From contig JAQIFP010000095.1 of assembly GCA_030141585.1 (NCBI GenBank), positions 69,258 through 94,923 on the forward strand: a DNA stretch of 25,666 bases, read 5' to 3'. Position 1 is the first letter of the stretch. Every line of letters starts with the position of its first letter. Positions 20,762 through 25,666 of this stretch are shown here, one piece after another. This stretch comes from Ophryocystis elektroscirrha (lineage: Eukaryota > Apicomplexa > Conoidasida > Neogregarinorida > Ophryocystidae). The notes beneath the pieces were generated by a model that had not been told where the DNA came from, searched no databases, and saw nothing but the letters and a program-made list of their open reading frames with translations. The position numbers and the translations under genes are program-made.

Positions 20762-21060
20762 ATGACACTAAAAATATCTTCTATCATAATAGGAACTTTG
20801 TTAATTGTTAATGCATTTGCTATATTAAATGAGCATCGGTTTTTGCGTAAATGTGAGTTAGTCTAATATATGACCAAGTGCTAGACGGTTTAGATAAACC
20901 TGGAAACACGGAAGATGACATAAAGCAACAAGTTTCTATATTTTTATACGCTATCCGAACTTATTTAAGATGTAATTTATAATTATAAATTAGTATTTTG
21001 TTAGTGCCTTTATTAGTTTTAAATATAATTGTTATAATCTTTGAATTATTATTGGGATAA
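20762..21060 (+). CDS. YOS1: YOS1/IER3IP1 family ER-Golgi transport protein
   Basis: Three exons, 20762-20852, 20885-20971 and 21005-21060, with introns of 32 and 33 nt, encode 77 residues (family 80-87). YOS1 is a small two-pass membrane protein that works with Yip1 and Yif1 in COPII vesicle traffic from ER to Golgi. The N-terminal segment 'IIIGTLLIVNAFAILNEHRF' matches the family's ...L..VNA.A.L.E.RFL hydrophobic start. The C-terminal 'LPLLVLNIIVIIFELLLG' matches the VPLI..N...I...L.G end. The first intron could instead end at an AAG six bases earlier, giving a slightly different loop. The 32-nt form ending CTAG gives the better alignment (RFLRKYG). Confidence 0.9.
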
Positions 21061-21121
21061 TTTTTTTTTTGTTTATCTTTGAAATTTATATAATTAATTT
21101 CAATTTTATTGTTCCGGTACA

Positions 21122-22281
21122 ATGTATATAGATTTAGGTAGAAATTACGTACTTGATTTAATACATAGATTCATTTGCTTTTCGTCATTTTGACAGTGAT
21201 AATTCAAAGGGTACACAAATAGGTATTTCAAAAGAAGTATTTATTGAAAAGGTACATGACAATAAAATTATAACCCTAAGGTAAATGAAATAATTCATAA
21301 AGAGGGCTTAAAATACGTTGATGGTTATGCTCCTTTTTGCAAACACATTTTCATTCCTAATTCTTTTACTAATGCACATTCCGGAACGATTAAACTCACG
21401 GACGAACTTATTCCCAAAATAAAGTATTTTTTTTTTTTTTTTTTAGCTTAATGCAGAAGTGGTTATGAAGCCCGTCAACCCAATGAACTTCCTGTTTTAG
21501 TTCGATGGATTGATAGAGATCAAGTTTCTAATCTAGAGCCTGCCAAATATTTTGGTAAATCACAATTTCAATAAAACATACTATTCCAAACAACGCGTTG
21601 CACTTTGAAATATTGATATTGATATATGCAATAATTGACAAATTTCTGTAAATTGAATCCCTATTTAATAATGCTTAATAATTAAGTTATTTTAATACAA
21701 TTATTAGTAATTTATTTTATATAATAAATTTATATAATACATAATATTAAATAAATTTATTTAATACATTTATTTGAAAATTCATTATATATATTTAATT
21801 TATACATATATATAACTTTGGCTGGTTATCTTAACTATTTGATTTTGATAATTTACATAATATATAGCATTGAACGTTTTTATAGGGTTAAATAAATGAT
21901 TAGGGTTTGTCATGTTGATAGTAATTTAATGTATTATCAGATTTAATACTATACTCTAAAGAGCAAATTAAAAAGGTTAGTATAAAGATTGGCTACCTTA
22001 CTTAAGGAAGCTGAAGCGTGCAAAACGGAGATAATTTCGATCAAGCCTAATAGTTTTAAAGGAAAATGTGAATACTCTATTATTTCCATCAAGGTAATAA
22101 ATAAATTACAGACTTTATATAATCCGTTTAGGCGCAAAATGAACCTTTTGAATTTCCCATGACACCAGCTACTATGCTTAGAAACGTATTAATCACAGAA
22201 GGTGGAAGTGGTGTTCCTTTGAATCGCGAAGAGTATTTGAAGTCTGTAAACTATTGGCAATTACATTGTGAACTTCGTTGA
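21122..22281 (+). CDS. DUF3228 family protein
   Basis: Seven exons: 21122-21137, 21169-21251, 21281-21423, 21457-21554, 21941-21975, 22007-22093 and 22132-22281. They give 203 residues, a usual length for the family. Motifs in order: 'MYIDLDSFAFRHFDSDN' and 'KGTQIGISKEVFIEKV', 'DGYAPFCKHIFIPNSFTNA', 'GYEARQPNELPVLVRW', 'LILYSKEQIKK', 'YSIISIKAQNEPFEFPMTP', 'TMLRNVLI', 'GGSGVPLNREEYLKSVNYW'. These match what I recall of DUF3228, found in plants, algae, other protists and some bacteria; its function is not known to me. Every junction is in phase and each short intron (31, 29, 33, 31, 38 nt) is confirmed by the protein pattern. The exception is intron 4 (386 nt). The first exon is only 16 nt. 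The ATG is 61 bp after the YOS1 stop. Confidence 0.88.
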
Positions 22282-22448
22282 ATTTCATTTGTGAAGACAT
22301 CTAAACAATCTATTGATATCAAAATTATTTTTATGCATTTTTTTTATACATAATTTTTTCTACATGTAGATATACAAACATCTTTATTCAATAGGCCGAG
22401 CGATAAAATTAGAAAAATGTAATAATATGTAGTTTACAAGATATAAAG

Positions 22449-22983
22449 ATGAGTGAAAACCCAAATGATGAAATTATCGATCATGAAGACATGAAAACTC
22501 AATTAATTGAAAAATTAATTGAGGAAAATCAGCAATTATTAACAGCTTCAGAAAAAATGCAAAAGGAGTATCAAAGTGATATATTAAGGTTGAAACGGTA
22601 TTAACAAATTTATAACTAAACTTTATAATAGAGACGCTGCAAAAGTTATGGAAAAATTAGTTCAGGATAATGCTTTTTTTAAGAATGAACTGGAGTCACT
22701 GCAGAATCAATCTCGACAAACTGAAGCTCTTGAAATTAAAGCTCAAAAAATGATTGCTGAATGTAAAAAAGAAAAAACACATAACCAACAAGAAATAACA
22801 CAATTGAAATCTGTTTTAAATGCTTTAATGGAAGACAAACAACACCTAGATTTCGAATCAAAACATCTCGGGTATTACATAAAAATTACATAAACTAATT
22901 TCTGACTAGTTACATTCAAAAGAATTATACATCATACTAGATATTATCAGTTCAATTATTTCTTAATTTTAGAGTAAATTGAT

Positions 22984-23037
<54 letters not shown>

Positions 23038-24584
23038 GTATATATATACATATATAAATGATTGTATATAGATAGAGAGAAAATTATTAAGCAACTTGTG
23101 TTATTTAACTTAAAACATAAACTAGTTATATTTTTTATATGTTATTAAATAATGGCTGAACTTCTGATATTTTTTTTTGATAGATCTGCGTTCCTATCTT
23201 TACATGAAGCCGTATCAAACTTTATAATGAACCCAACAGCTTTAGAATCCTATCAAGTATGTCTAATATAAAGCTGGTATTTGATAAGGCTGAAGTCCGT
23301 TAATAGTTGGGAATCTCGTGCTGATTCACCACGATTTCGTTCTGCAGTCATTGAAACTGTTCAAGAAACAGCCAGATTAAGGGTAATTGAAGTTAATTTT
23401 AAGAGTTTTTTAGTCTATTTTATTGGAAATAGAGTCTCGTTTAACTATGCTGAAACTTATTGATGTAAAAAATACAGTTCCTTATCGTAAACTTAATGTA
23501 AATTTATTTATAATCAATTTTTGAATATATTTAGAAAAATATGTGTAATACTTCATTAAAACTTATGGGAGAAAGACTTGTACCTTTGCGAGAGCTTAAT
23601 CAGTCAAAAAAAGAGTGTCAATTGTGGCAAAAGCGCTATCTAGTAATATAGATACAGTATGCTATTAATTTTCAGAAAACTCAAGAATTATTAACTCGTT
23701 TGAGAATCAAAGAAGAGGAATATGAAAAAACAATTGAAAATAAATCTTCATTAATAAAAAAACTGCAATTGCAAAACTCTGTTAATGCTAATTCTAGAGC
23801 TACTGCATATACATTACGGAATCAACTACAAGCAGCTCAAACAGAGCTTGAAAATTTAAGACATAAATATATAAAAGCGCAAGCTTTAGTTGAATATTTT
23901 TCTCCCAAAAATAAATCAGATTTTTATAATAATCCGTTAATATCATCTCCTGTCATTTCAAAAAAGCAAGCTAGAGAAAATTCCATGTCAAAAAGAAACA
24001 CGCTAAGTATACCTGAAGATTCTTCTCCACTCCATCCTCGCAGGATTACCACTACAATTCACCAATCAGGTCTCAAATCGCCATTGGCCTTAGAAACAGC
24101 TGCCAGAGAAAAAGCAACTGAAAGGAAAAAAGTTTCTTACGATTCACTGCATAATTTAGCTTCCAAAATATTGGATGAAGTCAAATTAGTAAGGTCTCCT
24201 ACACGCTTGCAATCAGCCGACTTTTTGAGACATGTTCCTTCCACTAAATATATAGAACATACTGATACAAAATTCTTGACACCTGTTTCTTCAAATCAAC
24301 AAAAAGAACCAATACGTCAAAATACAGTACGAATAATACCAGTTAAAAAATCTAGCCCAAAAAAACTTACAATTCAGTTAAGTAAAAAATCCGAAGATGA
24401 TATATCTTCCTCTAATGTTGAAACTAAAAATTACACTACGCCTGCACCTATAATTTCAATCCAGGATTCTGAACAACAAACTAATATAAATGATATCGCA
24501 AATACGATTAAGACTATGATATCCACAAAACAAAATGTGAAAGCAACTGATCTAGAAAAATTATTGGAAAAACTCGACACTTAA
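22449..24584 (+). CDS. Coiled-coil protein of unknown function
   Basis: Six exons, 22449-22597, 22632-22871, 23184-23256, 23296-23382, 23535-23642 and 23676-24584, joined in phase, give 521 residues. The first 130 residues are a strong predicted coiled coil (MSENPNDEIIDHEDMKTQL, then KLIEENQQLL). A less regular helical middle follows ('FLSLHEAVSNFIM', 'RFRSAVIETVQETARL'), then a second coiled coil (about residues 200-290; 'RNQLQAAQTELENLRHKYIK') and a Ser/Thr/Pro/Lys-rich tail with SP/TP sites (for example 'SSPLHP', 'LVRSPTRL', 'KKSSPKKL'). It ends in a short helix, 'ATDLEKLLEKLDT'. This plan suits a cytoskeletal, centrosomal or spindle protein regulated by phosphorylation, but I do not recognise a family. 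Intron 3 uses a GAAG acceptor; intron 2 contains a long TA run (22984-23058). Confidence 0.75.
22984..23058. repeat. (TA)n microsatellite in intron 2 of the coiled-coil gene
   Basis: About 42 bp of pure TA followed by TATG/TACA variants, inside the 312-nt intron 22872-23183. Nothing else of note is seen in that intron. Confidence 0.85.
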
Positions 24585-24638
24585 TTTTTTTTTTTTAAAG
24601 ATTAATTACATAACTTGTGGAGAATATATATAGAAATT

Positions 24639-25202
24639 ATGAATTCAGATAAAAATTCATGTTATACTCGAAATAATAACTCAAGTAACCAGCTTAGTCT
24701 TTCGCAATCGCAAAATTACGTAAGATTAATTTAGTATTTTATGCAAATCCCGACATTTTATAAGTAAAAATTGTTCAAAATACTGAATAATCTTATTGTA
24801 AACATAAGAGATATTAACAAAAATATAAACTTTTCTATATAACTCACAATTACATAGTAAACGTATTTGTTACTTAACAAAATAAAATAAAATATGTGTA
24901 TGCATTTTTATTTATAAAAATAAAAATCTAGTTAAAATATATACAAAATATTTTTTATATGCACATATACATATTTAGAAAAAAATGAGTTTTATAATTG
25001 AATACACATATTCATTAATATTAGAGTCAATCTTCCATAAATTTCCGAAACCCTAGTGCCAGTGAGCTGTAAGATCTTAGACGCCGTAAGACTTTTCAGA
25101 CAGTCTCATAAAAGTAACATAACGAGCCCTGTGTTCTATAAAAATTCTACCAATGATAACGTTTCCGGATTTACAAATGAAATCGATCAAAAAGCACCGT
25201 AA
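24639..25202 (+). CDS. Small Ser/Asn-rich hypothetical protein
   Basis: Three exons, 24639-24719, 25025-25068 and 25100-25202, join in phase to 75 residues beginning MNSDKNSCYTRNNNSSNQ and ending NEIDQKAP. Intron 1 is 305 nt; intron 2 is 31 nt with a GTAAGA donor and TTTTCAG acceptor, like the other short introns here. Ser and Asn make up a large share and no hydrophobic segment is visible, so it is probably a disordered soluble protein. The ATG is 54 bp after the stop of the coiled-coil gene. Splice signals and continuous frame across three exons argue that it is real, but I recognise no family and a longer gene with other exons cannot be excluded. Confidence 0.5.
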
Positions 25203-25666
25203 CACTTATATACACCTATAGACAAAGACATATATAGTTAATAAAAATAATTGTTTATATTGACCAAATATACTTTATATGTTTTTCACCATATATATAT
25301 AACCTATATGTACTGAATTTAAAGGTTAATATTTATAAGCGTTACATTCGCTTTATAGCTGAAATATATATATAATTAAACTCTACACTAGAGTTTTAGA
25401 TAAATGTGAATAATCAATATTATCGGGAATAATCAATATAAATATGTTTATTATAGTATTAATGTAGTTAATTTATTGATATTCTTTATTTATATTAATT
25501 TCTTTGCTTTTATAGATATGTATATATATATATGTATCATATGACTAAATATGTAAATATATATATCAAGACATGTATCTATGTATATATATCTATGTAT
25601 ATATATTTATGTATATATATCTATGTATACACATCTATGTATATATATCTATGTATATATATCTAT
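25203..25666. other. AT-rich 3' flank ending in a 14-bp tandem repeat
   Basis: No coding segment was found on either strand. From 25579 to the window end the unit CTATGTATATATAT repeats about six times with a 14-bp period, with point variants (TTATG, CTATGTATACACAT). The repeat runs past the window edge. Confidence 0.75.

Noticed and set aside
1..25666. Mobile elements, CRISPR arrays, tRNA or rRNA genes
   Set aside because: No transposase, reverse transcriptase, terminal repeats with target duplications, spacer arrays or cloverleaf-like segments were recognised; the repeats are simple AT microsatellites.

Overview
The window is nuclear DNA of a eukaryote with a very AT-rich genome. It is full of TA microsatellites, and the genes are broken by many very small introns, mostly 29-43 nt, with a few of 60-750 nt carrying AT repeats. 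uL14 has the fungal-type stretch '[22 protein letters not shown]' (split here over a splice junction). A LLPH/DUF2423-like protein, CBP20, RLP7 and YOS1 also fit an early-diverging fungus or close relative, but I cannot name the species. All three stop codons are used, so the code looks standard. I rebuilt the exons by hand from reading frame, phase, GT..AG ends and family similarity. No transcript supports them.

Left part (1-4161, minus strand): the first two exons of cap-binding protein CBP20, running off the window; two intact but isolated exons of the oligosaccharyltransferase subunit STT3; and a complete GINS subunit PSF3. Middle left (4162-9254, plus strand): an LMBR1-family membrane protein in six exons, followed 9 nt later and in the same frame by an intronless multi-pass membrane ORF with a TB2/DP1/HVA22-like C-terminus, then a small lysine-rich protein ending in CCIIF, a candidate CaaX box. 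Centre (9317-15910, minus strand): ribosomal protein uL14 (RPL23), then a 17-exon gene for a protein of about 965 residues. Its order (helical repeat N-terminus, PH-like domain, disordered linker, coiled coil) resembles meiotic chromosome-axis proteins SYCP2/Red1. Its last large intron holds a 100-N gap flanked by an exact 127-bp duplication.

Right part (16174-25202): a LLPH/DUF2423-like protein, ribosomal protein uS4 (RPS9), the beta subunit of Rab geranylgeranyltransferase (BET2/RABGGTB), ribosome biogenesis factor RLP7, ER-Golgi factor YOS1, a DUF3228 protein, a 521-residue coiled-coil protein and a small Ser/Asn-rich protein. Genes are tightly packed. Two head-to-head pairs start 58 and 23 bp apart, one convergent pair overlaps by 12 bp, and most other neighbours are 50-260 bp apart.

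The genes mix ribosome production (uL14, uS4, RLP7, LLPH-like), vesicle traffic and lipidation (BET2, YOS1, the CaaX candidate), membrane proteins, DNA replication (PSF3), RNA metabolism (CBP20) and possibly meiosis. There is no sign of a functional gene cluster, mobile element, CRISPR array or tRNA.
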